Shown here one piece after another: positions 40,316-48,038 of a stretch of DNA of 64,000 nt. The stretch's first letter is position 1. Each line of letters starts with the position of its first letter. A program made the translations under genes and the position numbers. The notes below the pieces were generated by a model that worked only from the letters and a program-made list of their open reading frames with translations, was not told the origin of the DNA and did no database searches. This DNA is from a virus: positions 38,938 to 102,937 of the IMG/VR virus record IMGVR_UViG_3300005264_000064; one strand, given 5' to 3'.

Positions 40316-40615
40316 CTATTTTCCTTGTAGTGTAATAATTGTGTGCAAGGCTACTACTAATGCCTGCTGTTTACTTGTTGAACATGTCTCCATGTATTGC
40401 AGTAATGATACTATGTTAGTAATTTTGTCGGATACTACAGCATGTAATACCATTATTATTGCCCCTAACGTTTTATCATCTACTGCGTTGAGTGCTAGTC
40501 CTATTGTTAGTAGGACGTAGAGTTCCATATTGTCTTCTGGTACGTCGTTTTTAGTTGAGTAGCCGAATAGGCCTGTTACTGTATCTGCCTCTGGGTGTGT
40601 AATTAGCGATTTCAT
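40316..40615 (-). CDS. Hypothetical protein, 99 aa
   Basis: 99 residues, largely helical and hydrophobic in the middle (MELYVLLTIGLALNAVDDK, GAIIMVLHAVVSDKI) without being a clear membrane protein. The ATG overlaps the stop of the upstream microprotein (ATGA). No family recognised. Confidence 0.5.
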   Translation of the reverse strand: MKSLITHPEADTVTGLFGYSTKNDVPEDNMELYVLLTIGLALNAVDDKTLGAIIMVLHAVVSDKITNIVSLLQYMETCSTSKQQALVVALHTIITLQGK

Positions 40616-40722
40616 TTTGATTCCTTTTCATTTACTAATGTCCAGCCTAATCCTAGTAGTCTGTTCACTTCTGATTTTTCAATATTGAAAATCTGCCCGT
40701 TAGGGTTCTTCATGGGTACCAT
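40612..40722 (-). CDS. Microprotein with NGxIFxIEKSEV motif, 36 aa
   Basis: Start at the ATG at 40722 after AAAGGACACCT. KNPNGQIFNIEKSEVNRLLG followed by GWTLV is a compact motif that recurs in phage proteins as a small helical module. Standing alone here. It overlaps its neighbours at both ends. Confidence 0.5.
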   Translation of the reverse strand: MVPMKNPNGQIFNIEKSEVNRLLGLGWTLVNEKESK

Positions 40723-40957
40723 AGGTGTCCTTTATCTCTGTCTGTTGTTTTATGCGGCCAGAATTGCAGTTTTTCTTTTCCGTAGGTTTTACCCGATAGC
40801 CAGTATGGTTATCCCATGTTGGGTTAGAACAGTAATACCATACACCTGCCCAAATTTCAATAGTCTTACCTTCAGCGAATGCTTTACGCTCTTCAAAAAA
40901 CTTATCTTGAATAGCAAAGGGTCCTAGTCCTGAACTTAGCGTTGTACTTGGGTCCAT
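40700..40957 (-). CDS. Hypothetical protein, 85 aa, probably 5'-truncated
   Basis: From the ATG at 40957 the product includes EIWAGVWYYCSNPTWDNHTG. The frame stays open for another 33 codons upstream (KDRKEVIIALLNDIPVRSLG) without a canonical start, so the ATG may be internal to a once-longer gene. Confidence 0.45.
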   Translation of the reverse strand: MDPSTTLSSGLGPFAIQDKFFEERKAFAEGKTIEIWAGVWYYCSNPTWDNHTGYRVKPTEKKNCNSGRIKQQTEIKDTYGTHEEP

Positions 40958-41160
40958 CTTGAACCACTCACCGTTTGAGCCTAAGCTCCGTACTGGTATA
41001 TCGTTTAGTAAGGCTATAATAACCTCTTTTCTATCTTTCAGTTCTGAAGTATAAACTCACAAGCTTCAAAATAGTCGCTGGCCCTGAATTTACCTACGAC
41101 TTTGTAATGATACACGTCTTGCAAGTAACTTCAAGCTGTCGACCTTAGTCAGATATACTT
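40958..41160 (-). pseudogene. Frameshifted coding remnant
   Basis: Three short protein-like pieces lie in successive frames: LEVTCK near 41.13 kb, VVGKFRASDYFEACEFILQN near 41.06 kb, and SELKDRKEVIIALLN near 41.02 kb. Joined, they resemble the 34.6-kb remnant followed by the 40700-40957 protein. I read this as one decayed gene. Confidence 0.4.
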
Positions 41161-41445
41161 TTAGCCTTTTGTTTCTACAACTGGAATTGATGTTGTAAAG
41201 CCTTTATTAAACTTGTAAATACGGATTGTAAACCCAAGATATCCTGGTTTTTGAAGGTCAGCTTTTGCTGACTTTATGTCTGTTGCTGTTGCTTCTGTTT
41301 TCATGTCAAATATATTGCCATTTTGGTTGTATATTATAAGTACTGCAGAAGTAGCTTTCTCCAGAGCTGTTTTAGGCGCCTCTGGTTGTGGTTCTACTTG
41401 TCTAAGTATACTCGCGTCTATTTCTACTGTTACTTTTTCTTGCAT
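41161..41445 (-). CDS. Possible internal-start product, 94 aa
   Basis: ATG at 41445 lies in frame inside the longer gene and carries its own strong site AAAGGAAAG. The product (MQEKVTVEIDASILRQ..., VLIIYNQNGNIF, IRIYKFNKGFTTSIP) is the size of its paralog at 26862-27134. It was probably a separate gene joined to the upstream one by loss of a stop. Confidence 0.5.
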   Translation of the reverse strand: MQEKVTVEIDASILRQVEPQPEAPKTALEKATSAVLIIYNQNGNIFDMKTEATATDIKSAKADLQKPGYLGFTIRIYKFNKGFTTSIPVVETKG

Positions 41446-42480
41446 TGTTCTTTCCTTTATTGTTTGTGTTTGTTTTTTAAGTTCTTGTGATTCACTGAAC
41501 TCACCGTTCTTGGTGTCATTTACTTTAATTTTAAATAACCTAGGTCTATTGTCCTTTAAGTAGTATACTTGTTTTAAATCTTTAATTATGTCTACAGGTG
41601 TCCACTCGGTAGTACCATAAGCAAAATATTCTAGCGTATGTGTCTTATTAAGCTCTTCCCAAAATTCCCAGTATTCATCAGAGAATTGATCATCAGGACA
41701 ACCTTCTGGCAAGTCTGCCTGTTTATACACAGGAATAAATGTTTTTGATAGCTGTATTCTACGTAATTGCTTGCTTATAGTAGCTGGACTAGTACATTTA
41801 ACCAGAGGTACCCATGAGGGTTTTTGTAAACAAGTGTATACCAATCTAACTCCAGTCTTGTATACTATTTGAAAAGCATCAAAGTATTCTTTAGTTTGTC
41901 TAGGCAGAAGTGAGTTTTGGTCAGCAGATTTTACTAACTCCCAATTTTCGTAGTGTGACGTAAAAGTATCTGTATAATACACAGTTTTTCCAACAACTTT
42001 ACATACCGTATGTTCAGAGTCTATAGGACATAAGTTACTTCCATTAGCTATTCTACGAATTACATCGCCTACTTTGAATGGGTTAGTGGTTACGGTTTCT
42101 TGGCAAATTACACGGAAGTCTTTAAAATTAATAAAGCCGTTATTAGAAGAAATCGTTACTCCGTTTGTGTGTATACACTTCACTTGTTCCAACGTACCTA
42201 TTACATGCTTTTCATACGCATGGTGAGATCTAATAGTAGTTTTAACAACTGTATCACCAACTTTAGCTTCTTCGCCAGGCAATGTTTCAATAAGTTTCCA
42301 GCCGTTAGTTACGTATTCAAAGTCTTGGATAACAGCATTAACGCTGTTTACATAAATACCTTCTTTAGGTACTTCAACAATTTGACGTAGCTCTCCTGGT
42401 TTTATGTCTCTATAGGCATTCTTTGCTTCTACTATGTCACCTACTTGAGCTTGTTCTATTGGTTTGTATGTATATTTCAC
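41161..42480 (-). CDS. KVGD-repeat protein fused to a small alpha/beta module
   Basis: 439 residues from a GTG at 42480 preceded by AAAGGAATAACA. At least three related beta units begin AQVGDIVEAKN, AKVGDTVVKTT and FKVGDVIRRIA, resembling SH3-like or phage 'hypothetical KxGDxV' domains. The last 94 residues form a separate module related to the 26862-27134 protein. An internal AAAGGAAAGAACA-ATG at 41445 could express that module alone. Function unknown. Confidence 0.6.
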   Translation of the reverse strand: MKYTYKPIEQAQVGDIVEAKNAYRDIKPGELRQIVEVPKEGIYVNSVNAVIQDFEYVTNGWKLIETLPGEEAKVGDTVVKTTIRSHHAYEKHVIGTLEQVKCIHTNGVTISSNNGFINFKDFRVICQETVTTNPFKVGDVIRRIANGSNLCPIDSEHTVCKVVGKTVYYTDTFTSHYENWELVKSADQNSLLPRQTKEYFDAFQIVYKTGVRLVYTCLQKPSWVPLVKCTSPATISKQLRRIQLSKTFIPVYKQADLPEGCPDDQFSDEYWEFWEELNKTHTLEYFAYGTTEWTPVDIIKDLKQVYYLKDNRPRLFKIKVNDTKNGEFSESQELKKQTQTIKERTMQEKVTVEIDASILRQVEPQPEAPKTALEKATSAVLIIYNQNGNIFDMKTEATATDIKSAKADLQKPGYLGFTIRIYKFNKGFTTSIPVVETKG

Positions 42481-42523
42481 TGTTATTCCTTTACTAGTTA
42501 AGTAGCATTTTTTGTAAGTACGG

Positions 42524-42646
42524 TTACACTTTATGTTTTCTTGGTAGACGTACAAATATTTGGTCGAAGTGTTTAAGCCACTTACGTGTCATTGTCTTTG
42601 TTGCTAGTTTTTTGTAATATAGTTTCCATAACGTTTTAGTTGTCAT
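42524..42646 (-). CDS. Basic microprotein, 40 aa
   Basis: ATG after AAGGAGACATT. Lysine- and aromatic-rich (LWKLYYKKLATKTMTRKWLK). No family recognised. A hairpin (ATCGAGT/ACTCGAT with GTATGCT/AGCATAC) lies 35 bp upstream. Confidence 0.5.
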   Translation of the reverse strand: MTTKTLWKLYYKKLATKTMTRKWLKHFDQIFVRLPRKHKV

Positions 42647-42773
42647 AATGTCTCCTTACTTACTATCGAGTTTTGGTATGCTTTTTACGAGCATACTCGA
42701 TGTTATCACCCTGTACGATTGACGTAATGAACTCCGTATCTCTCCTTATCTTACCGGCGAGGGTTTAGCCTTG

Positions 42774-43049
42774 TTACGAATGTACATCGAGATACTTATG
42801 TACTCGTTTAGATTGTTGTAACTCAGATGACAGTAATAATGCATCAACTCTGTTTTGTAGCATTGTTAAGTACTTATTGTTTACTTCTTGTTGTTTTTGT
42901 AACTCTGTATTGGTTCTTTTAAGTTTAATAATGGAAGTCAGCTGTTTATGTAACCAGTTAGCGGGTACTGTAATAGTTTCATCTTGTGGATGATGATCAA
43001 CTAGAAACTGGTCTAAGTCAACTACTTCAGCTATGTCGAAAGGTTGCAT
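42774..43049 (-). CDS. Coiled-coil hypothetical protein, 91 aa
   Basis: An acidic N-terminus (DIAEVVDLDQFLVDHHPQDE) is followed by a long heptad-rich helix (LKRTNTELQKQQEVNNKYLT). Probably oligomeric. No family recognised. Confidence 0.55.
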   Translation of the reverse strand: MQPFDIAEVVDLDQFLVDHHPQDETITVPANWLHKQLTSIIKLKRTNTELQKQQEVNNKYLTMLQNRVDALLLSSELQQSKRVHKYLDVHS

Positions 43050-43226
43050 TATTTTTCCTTTTCTTCTATAATTTAACGTAGTATTACTTGAAATGTATTT
43101 CTCGTAGCTACTTTAGAACAATTTAGCTTACCTCGTCGGGCTTTAACGTTGTTCTTTTATTCGCAAAGAGCAACTCTTATAAGGATTCCTAGTATTACCT
43201 AGGTTATTTTCATAAGTTATCCCTTT

Positions 43227-43496
43227 TTAGTAATGTTCTTCACTATCGTCAGACATTGTAACTAGTTCCAAACAGTCTGCGTATATAATTGTACCTTGGG
43301 TTAATAGTATATCCCCATCGCTGTCTGTACTATGTACTACTAAATCATTTGTAGTGTTACCGAGGAATTCTAGTATATCAGCGGAACCCCCGCATGCTCT
43401 GGCGTGTACTGCCATTCTCTTGTTTCTTATGTTATCGCAGACAATCTCCCAGTTGTCTACTAGACGTACATTATCACCATCGTTGAACGTTTTCAT
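43227..43496 (-). CDS. Acidic hypothetical protein, 89 aa
   Basis: 89 residues with FNDGDNVRLVDNWEIV at the start, beta-rich, and an acidic C-terminus (MSDDSEEHY). No family recognised. The 180 bp downstream of the next gene hold no clear feature. Confidence 0.5.
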   Translation of the reverse strand: MKTFNDGDNVRLVDNWEIVCDNIRNKRMAVHARACGGSADILEFLGNTTNDLVVHSTDSDGDILLTQGTIIYADCLELVTMSDDSEEHY

Positions 43497-43580
43497 GCTA
43501 TTTTTCCTTGTTTAAGTTTTGTAGTACTAAGTGCCTACTTGTGTGTTTAAAGCTGTTAAGGATTATCGAAAATCCAAGTG

Positions 43581-43793
43581 TTAAGGTATTGGTATTGTTT
43601 CAGCTTCGTCTGATATTAAATTTGCTGATTCATGACGGCATATATCTGCTAATATTGAAGTCTTGAGTTCAGCTAATTCTTGTGTCACTTCTGTCAGTTC
43701 TTCGGCTGTCATTTTACGTAATTCGTCGGCGTCGTGTAATACCTGACATGAGAACGCTTGTAGGTGTTGTAATGTTGCTGTTGAAAGTATCAT
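43581..43793 (-). CDS. Helical hypothetical protein, 70 aa
   Basis: Largely one acidic helix (ADELRKMTAEELTEVTQEL), overlapping the upstream gene by 4 bp. No family recognised. Confidence 0.5.
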   Translation of the reverse strand: MILSTATLQHLQAFSCQVLHDADELRKMTAEELTEVTQELAELKTSILADICRHESANLISDEAETIPIP

Positions 43794-44053
43794 TCTAATT
43801 CTCCTTCTGGGAATAATTTACAGTCAGTAGTCGCTATTAGTACCTTGTTGTAAGACACATGAGAGCAAGTACAGTTGTTGATAATTTGGTTTAGCCAAGC
43901 CTTGAGTTTAGGGACTTGCTGTATGGGTACCCTCACTGGCACCATTGGGTGTGGGTTAAACACTATTGCAAGGGCCGTGATTACTGGTGGTACTTCGGCG
44001 CCTAACTCTTGGGGTTTTCCGTTGACAAGTATCTGTAACATTACACTACCCAT
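43790..44053 (-). CDS. Hypothetical protein, 87 aa
   Basis: 87 residues, beta-rich (MLQILVNGKPQELGAEVPPV, PMVPVRVPIQQVPKLKAWL), two Cys near the C-terminal half. Overlaps the next upstream gene by 13 bp. No family recognised. Confidence 0.5.
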   Translation of the reverse strand: MGSVMLQILVNGKPQELGAEVPPVITALAIVFNPHPMVPVRVPIQQVPKLKAWLNQIINNCTCSHVSYNKVLIATTDCKLFPEGELE

Positions 44054-44364
44054 CCTGGAACCGATATAATGGTACCTACGGAGTCCCTGGTGGCATGATT
44101 GCTGTCTGGGGCTACAAAGTCTTGTCTACCTAAGTATTGTGCCTGCTGGAGCACTACAGCGGATACTATGTAGTATGTATCCTTGATGACTGGTGGTAAT
44201 GGATCAATGAGGTTGCGAGTTGACTGAATGGGGAAGCCATCTAGCATACCTTTGTGTACCCAATCTAGCGAAGTCCTGATTGGTGGGCCTGATTTTCTAT
44301 ACACCCTTCGGTGGTCTCCGTTTACGAGTACTACGGTATGCGGCGTTAAGTTTATCATGTTCAT
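44041..44364 (-). CDS. 'NLTPH' family phage protein, paralog of 47664-47981
   Basis: 107 residues. INLTPHTVVLVNGD, a PPIR stretch, DTYYIVSAVVLQQA, RQDFVAPDS and a final GTIISVPGW match a family of small phage proteins that start N-L-T-x-H-x-V and end in a D-x-x-x-P segment. The same layout is encoded at 47664-47981. Function unknown; common among early genes. Confidence 0.6.
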   Translation of the reverse strand: MNMINLTPHTVVLVNGDHRRVYRKSGPPIRTSLDWVHKGMLDGFPIQSTRNLIDPLPPVIKDTYYIVSAVVLQQAQYLGRQDFVAPDSNHATRDSVGTIISVPGWVV

Positions 44365-44376
44365 TGTGTTGTTCCT

Positions 44377-44448
44377 TTAGGTTTGTATAAACGTTATTAG
44401 TAGTGAAATAATTGCCAATACTAAGATAAGGTATATATCACTTTCCAT
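44377..44448 (-). CDS. Transmembrane microprotein, 23 aa
   Basis: ATG after AGGAAGTATAAA; nearly the whole product is one helix (YLILVLAIISLLITF). Similar in kind to the 24-residue product at 52166. Small size limits confidence. Confidence 0.4.
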   Translation of the reverse strand: MESDIYLILVLAIISLLITFIQT

Positions 44449-44449
44449 T

Positions 44450-44842
44450 TTATACTTCCTGTAATAGTATGTTCAGTGTGTCGTAGACATTTCTGAAGTT
44501 CTTTTGGTTCTTTGGATGGCGTAAGAAACGGAATACGTTATTTTCTACATCTTTAGCTGTTTGGTGGCTGGTTAGTTGAAGAAGATAGTTAATGTCAGTC
44601 ATCTTTAGGTCCTCAAAGTAGCAAGCTTTCTCACTATCAAGTAATTGGAGTGCGATAAGAGGTCGTAAGAAGTCTCTAATGAATATTGGTTTAGTAATCA
44701 GACGACGATTGTTTAGACGAGTAGTTATTACAAATTTGTCATATAGTTCCTTTTGTGTCTTCTTACTGAGAGCTTTCTCGAAACCGTCTATAAGAGCCTT
44801 TAGGTACTCGACTTCTGGGGCGTAGTTCCGGGTAGTTTGCAT
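44450..44842 (-). CDS. Hypothetical protein, 130 aa
   Basis: 130 residues, helical and basic (KNQKNFRNVYDTLNILLQEV at the end). Starts inside the sigma-4-like gene in another frame, overlapping by 80 bp. No family recognised. Confidence 0.5.
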   Translation of the reverse strand: MQTTRNYAPEVEYLKALIDGFEKALSKKTQKELYDKFVITTRLNNRRLITKPIFIRDFLRPLIALQLLDSEKACYFEDLKMTDINYLLQLTSHQTAKDVENNVFRFLRHPKNQKNFRNVYDTLNILLQEV

Positions 44843-44954
44843 TTATTTTCCTTTTAAGTTTTAGCATTGCTGCTTGATATATTTGATGAACTCGTTGTCT
44901 GGATACTCCTAGTTGTTGGGCAATCTCATCGAATGTCATGGGTTCTTCTGTCAT
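44763..44954 (-). CDS. Sigma-70 region 4-like HTH protein, 63 aa
   Basis: MTFDEIAQQLGVSRQRVHQI then LKLKRKINANYP is the helix-turn-helix of sigma region 4 (the -35-binding part). No other sigma regions are present. Such small proteins can redirect host RNA polymerase or act as anti-sigma partners. Its early position fits a transcription switch. Confidence 0.75.
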   Translation of the reverse strand: MTEEPMTFDEIAQQLGVSRQRVHQIYQAAMLKLKRKINANYPELRPRSRVPKGSYRRFRESSQ

Positions 44955-44967
44955 TGGTACTCCTTGT

Positions 44968-45168
44968 TTAGTTGATAACGTGTTGACTATACAATCCTTG
45001 TGAGAGAGTGCCTAGCGAGTTTCCATCAAGAAATCCTGCTAACGCCGGTATATACGTAAGAATGGTATTATTACAGATATCAAGTATTTCTTGCAGTGCT
45101 TTGTCTTCATGTGCTTGTGTGATGTAGATATGTTTACGATACCTGCCTTTGTATTTACGTCGTTTCAT
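44968..45168 (-). CDS. Hypothetical protein, 66 aa
   Basis: Start at the ATG at 45168 after AAGGAAGAAC. A basic N-terminus (MKRRKYKGRYRKHIYIT) is followed by a helical domain. No family recognised. Confidence 0.5.
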   Translation of the reverse strand: MKRRKYKGRYRKHIYITQAHEDKALQEILDICNNTILTYIPALAGFLDGNSLGTLSQGLYSQHVIN

Positions 45169-45176
45169 GTTCTTCC

Positions 45177-45320
45177 TTACAGTACTCTGTGATCCCACGC
45201 AGCGTAGTCACGGTAGCTGGATGGGTACCCATAAAGCAAATGTTCATTGTCATGGCACTCTCTACATAGTGAGATGAGTGATGACATTGGTTCGTGTGGG
45301 ATTAATATGTAGTCAGCCAT
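45177..45320 (-). CDS. HNH endonuclease C-terminal fragment, 47 aa
   Basis: The product reads SSLISLCRECHDNEHLLYGY near the middle, matching the last HNH motif and tail of the gene at 46450-47019 (LVALCRTCHTNTHEAYGYP). The CxxC and earlier His motifs are missing. It is therefore the relic of an HNH gene, next to the homing gene inserted on the opposite strand. Confidence 0.6.
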   Translation of the reverse strand: MADYILIPHEPMSSLISLCRECHDNEHLLYGYPSSYRDYAAWDHRVL

Positions 45321-45377
45321 GTGATGTTAAGCGTGTATTAAGATTAGTTATGTTATTGTACCGTATAAGGATTTACA

Positions 45378-46472
45378 ATGGTATTAGCTAAAGGTATTAC
45401 ACACAAAACTATTCTTAAAACGTTCAGTAACCTACCTAGCAGGCTTTTTAAGGTGCATGGTACTAAATACACTTATGATAATGCTATATTTTCTGGGGTT
45501 AAGAAAGAGTTTATTGCTACATGCAGTAAGCATGGGGACTGGAGTACTACGGTGGATAGGCTTGTCAATGCTAGGTCTGGCTGCCCATTGTGCAGTGGTA
45601 TATACACAGGAACTACCGCTACATTTATAGCAAAGTCAAAAGAATTATATGGTACTATGTTTTCTTATGCGTCTACTAACTATACTTGTAGTAGTGAGGC
45701 TGTAGTGGTTACTTGTAGCCAACACGGGGACTTTACAACTATACCTGCCCAACATCTTACGGGTACTTCTGGCTGCAAGATGTGTGCTGGACGGGTTTAT
45801 GACACTAGTAGTTTCATAAGTAAAGCTACTACAGTACACGCCTCTAAGTATAAGTATAACAAAGTTGCGTATAGTACAGCGCACAGAAAAGTTGTAATAA
45901 CATGTCCAATACATGGGGATTTTAAACAAACCCCAAACTCCCATTTAGCAGGTAAAGGTTGTACCAAGTGCAGTAGTACTTTAGTGGGTAACAAGAAAAG
46001 AAAGACTAGCAACACTTTTGCACATGAGGCTAATAAGGTGCACCACGGTGCTTATACTTACGGTCCTTATGTGTCTGCACATACTAAGATTTGTATTACC
46101 TGTAAGGAACATGGGGAATTTTTTCAAACTCCTCGTAACCATTTAGCAGGTACTGCTTGTCCTGGGTGTAGTAGTGGTGGTTTTAACCCAAATAAGCCCG
46201 CTATTTTATACTACCTTTCTATTAATAACGGTAAAGCGTATAAGATAGGAATTACTAATAGAACAGTTAAAAAGCGGTATAGCCCTGAAGATCGTAAAAA
46301 GATTAGTATTTTGGCCCAAGTGCTTTATATAAACGGTAATGACGCTCGCCTAGAAGAACAGCGAATACTTACTAAGTATCAGCATTTCAAGTACAAGGGG
46401 AAACCCTTATTAGCTACCGGGAATACAGAGTTATTCTATTTGGATGTGCTTAATTTCGCGGGTCCGCATTAA
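45378..46472 (+). CDS. GIY-YIG-like homing endonuclease with DUF723-type repeats (plus strand)
   Basis: 364 residues, the only plus-strand gene inside the leftward arm. Four repeats of about 65 residues each carry the frame H-x-x-x-Y...Y...C-x-x-HG-x-F...GC-x-x-C (CSKHGDWSTT, CSQHGDFTTI, CPIHGDFKQT, CKEHGEFFQT), zinc-binding units of DUF723-type homing proteins. The C-terminus (YYLSINNGKAYKIGITN, then RYSPEDRKKISIL) is GIY-YIG/T5orf172-like. It lies between an HNH fragment and a membrane-HNH gene and overlaps the latter's end by 23 bp, as expected of a recent insertion. Confidence 0.82.
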   Translation: MVLAKGITHKTILKTFSNLPSRLFKVHGTKYTYDNAIFSGVKKEFIATCSKHGDWSTTVDRLVNARSGCPLCSGIYTGTTATFIAKSKELYGTMFSYASTNYTCSSEAVVVTCSQHGDFTTIPAQHLTGTSGCKMCAGRVYDTSSFISKATTVHASKYKYNKVAYSTAHRKVVITCPIHGDFKQTPNSHLAGKGCTKCSSTLVGNKKRKTSNTFAHEANKVHHGAYTYGPYVSAHTKICITCKEHGEFFQTPRNHLAGTACPGCSSGGFNPNKPAILYYLSINNGKAYKIGITNRTVKKRYSPEDRKKISILAQVLYINGNDARLEEQRILTKYQHFKYKGKPLLATGNTELFYLDVLNFAGPH

Positions 46473-47019
46473 AGTCCATGTACTCCTGGTGTGTATTAGG
46501 GTAGCCATAGGCTTCATGTGTATTTGTATGGCAAGTTCTGCATAGCGCTACTAAGTCTTTTTCAGTTTCCGATGGTACGTTTTTATACATGATGTGATGC
46601 ACATCGAGTGCTACATCGGTAGCTCCGCATCGTTGGCACACATAGTTGTCTCTCTTTAGTACTGCCTTTCTTTTAGTGTCCCACATAGTAGACTTTAAGT
46701 AGTCTGTTTTCATGAGGCGGAAAGCGTAGGCTGTTTGTTGGTCATCTAAGTCTTCTATATCTATTGGCAGGTCTAAGGGTGTGTCGAGAGTGTTTTTGAG
46801 GAGGTCTTGGAGTTCTTGTAGAGATACTCTGCAGTTAGGGGTCTTGCTAAGTTTCTTTACGTCCTTTAGGTCTTCGGTTACTTGCTCATTGTTAAATACC
46901 GCATATGCTATTACGTACACTACACCTCCCAGTAGCCCTGCGACAATTATAGGTAGTACTGTTAGAGCTAGAAAGAATGCAATCCAGCCAAGGACAGCAC
47001 TGACATGCGTATTATTCAT
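46450..47019 (-). CDS. Membrane-anchored HNH endonuclease
   Basis: 189 residues. An N-terminal 45-residue hydrophobic part (AVLGWIAFFLALTVLPIIVA, LLGGVVYVIAYAVF) makes one or two membrane spans. The C-terminal domain is HNH: CQRCG, LDVHHIMYK, LVALCRTCH. An HNH nuclease tethered to the membrane is unusual, and could act on incoming DNA at the envelope. Overlaps the next upstream gene by 8 bp. Confidence 0.72.
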   Translation of the reverse strand: MNNTHVSAVLGWIAFFLALTVLPIIVAGLLGGVVYVIAYAVFNNEQVTEDLKDVKKLSKTPNCRVSLQELQDLLKNTLDTPLDLPIDIEDLDDQQTAYAFRLMKTDYLKSTMWDTKRKAVLKRDNYVCQRCGATDVALDVHHIMYKNVPSETEKDLVALCRTCHTNTHEAYGYPNTHQEYMDFNADPRN

Positions 47020-47266
47020 CTAGTGTGTCTTTTGGTTTATACTGCTCAATTATGTCGGCAAGTTCGTCGAGGTCGTGCCAGCCGTTGTTGATGTTCAGTG
47101 AGTCCTCCAGACGTTTAATAGTCTTTGTGATGTCCTTTTGGTTATCTATTTTCTGGTTCTTGGCCCATATTGATATTGACTGCTCAGCCGTTTCCGCGAC
47201 TTCTCTGAAAGCAGACAACAAGAAAAAAATAAATACAAGAACAACAAGTATAATTACTGTATCCAT
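47012..47266 (-). CDS. Membrane-anchored coiled-coil protein, 84 aa
   Basis: N-terminal span (MDTVIILVVLVFIFFLLSAF) followed by a charged helical region (KNQKIDNQKDITKTIKRLED). Similar in layout to the 52299-52586 protein. No family recognised. Confidence 0.55.
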   Translation of the reverse strand: MDTVIILVVLVFIFFLLSAFREVAETAEQSISIWAKNQKIDNQKDITKTIKRLEDSLNINNGWHDLDELADIIEQYKPKDTLDE

Positions 47267-47268
47267 AA

Positions 47269-47562
47269 CTATATTCTCCTTTTTGTAGATGTACCGCTAA
47301 GACCAGTAAACGGGGTAGCAGTCGTATTGTTTATATTAAAGTGTAAGGGGTACTTAATAAGGTAGAGGGAAAACAGCATAGACGCTATCATACCTATAGC
47401 TAAGGCAGACGTAGAATTACTGAACATATATGAAATGCTGGCAAATACTAATGAGTCAGCAGCAGCATTTGCGTAGTTAGCATGCTTAAGCTTTGATAAA
47501 ATGATAGCAAAGTTAAAGAAAGTTGCTAAACCTATGATTGAGATCAGGTTAAGAGAGGCCAT
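47269..47562 (-). CDS. Multi-span membrane protein, 97 aa
   Basis: Start at the ATG at 47562 after AAGGAGTACACC; the upstream T-rich reading has no site. Three hydrophobic stretches (NLISIIGLATFFNFAIIL, AADSLVFASISYMF, ALAIGMIASMLFSLYLI). No family recognised. Confidence 0.55.
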   Translation of the reverse strand: MASLNLISIIGLATFFNFAIILSKLKHANYANAAADSLVFASISYMFSNSTSALAIGMIASMLFSLYLIKYPLHFNINNTTATPFTGLSGTSTKRRI

Positions 47563-47663
47563 GGTGTACTCCTTAAGTAAAATATTCGTATTCTTCTTGA
47601 TAAAAATAAAGTAACAAAAAAAAAATAAATAGATAACCACAATTAAGTGATTACCTACTATTC

Positions 47664-47981
47664 TTAGAGCTGCTTAAAACCAAGACATCCAACTATGTCG
47701 CCATTTTCATTTCGTTGTGTGTTGCCTGGTGATACTACGTCTTGTCTTTCTCTTGGTACTCTGTTATGCACTAGACTAGATACTATATACATTGTACCTT
47801 CTCTTGGGTCAGGTAAACCATCAACTGTTGACACACGGGTACGGTAAATCGGTGCCCCATCTACTGTTCTTAGGGTTGTTTTGCTTGTTTTCACTGTTGC
47901 ACGTCTACCACTCGGTGGTATTGTGCGGCCTGATACCATTTCATTTACAGTATGGTTCGTTAAGTTTATAAAGTTTATCAT
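47664..47981 (-). CDS. 'NLTPH' family phage protein, paralog of 44041-44364
   Basis: 105 residues. FINLTNHTVNEMVSGRTIPPSG, then GTMYIVSSLVHNRV, RQDVVSPGNTQRNENGDIVG and a final GF match the family named for the N-L-T-x-H start. The pair is an internal duplication. Function unknown. Confidence 0.65.
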   Translation of the reverse strand: MINFINLTNHTVNEMVSGRTIPPSGRRATVKTSKTTLRTVDGAPIYRTRVSTVDGLPDPREGTMYIVSSLVHNRVPRERQDVVSPGNTQRNENGDIVGCLGFKQL

Positions 47982-48038
47982 ATTTTCTCCTTAATTATTG
48001 AACACAGCACAGGACCTCTGCACTGTGTATGTGGTATG

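Noticed and set aside
44763-44954. A complete phage sigma factor
   Set aside because: Only region 4 is present; regions 2 and 3 are absent, and the gene is 63 codons long.
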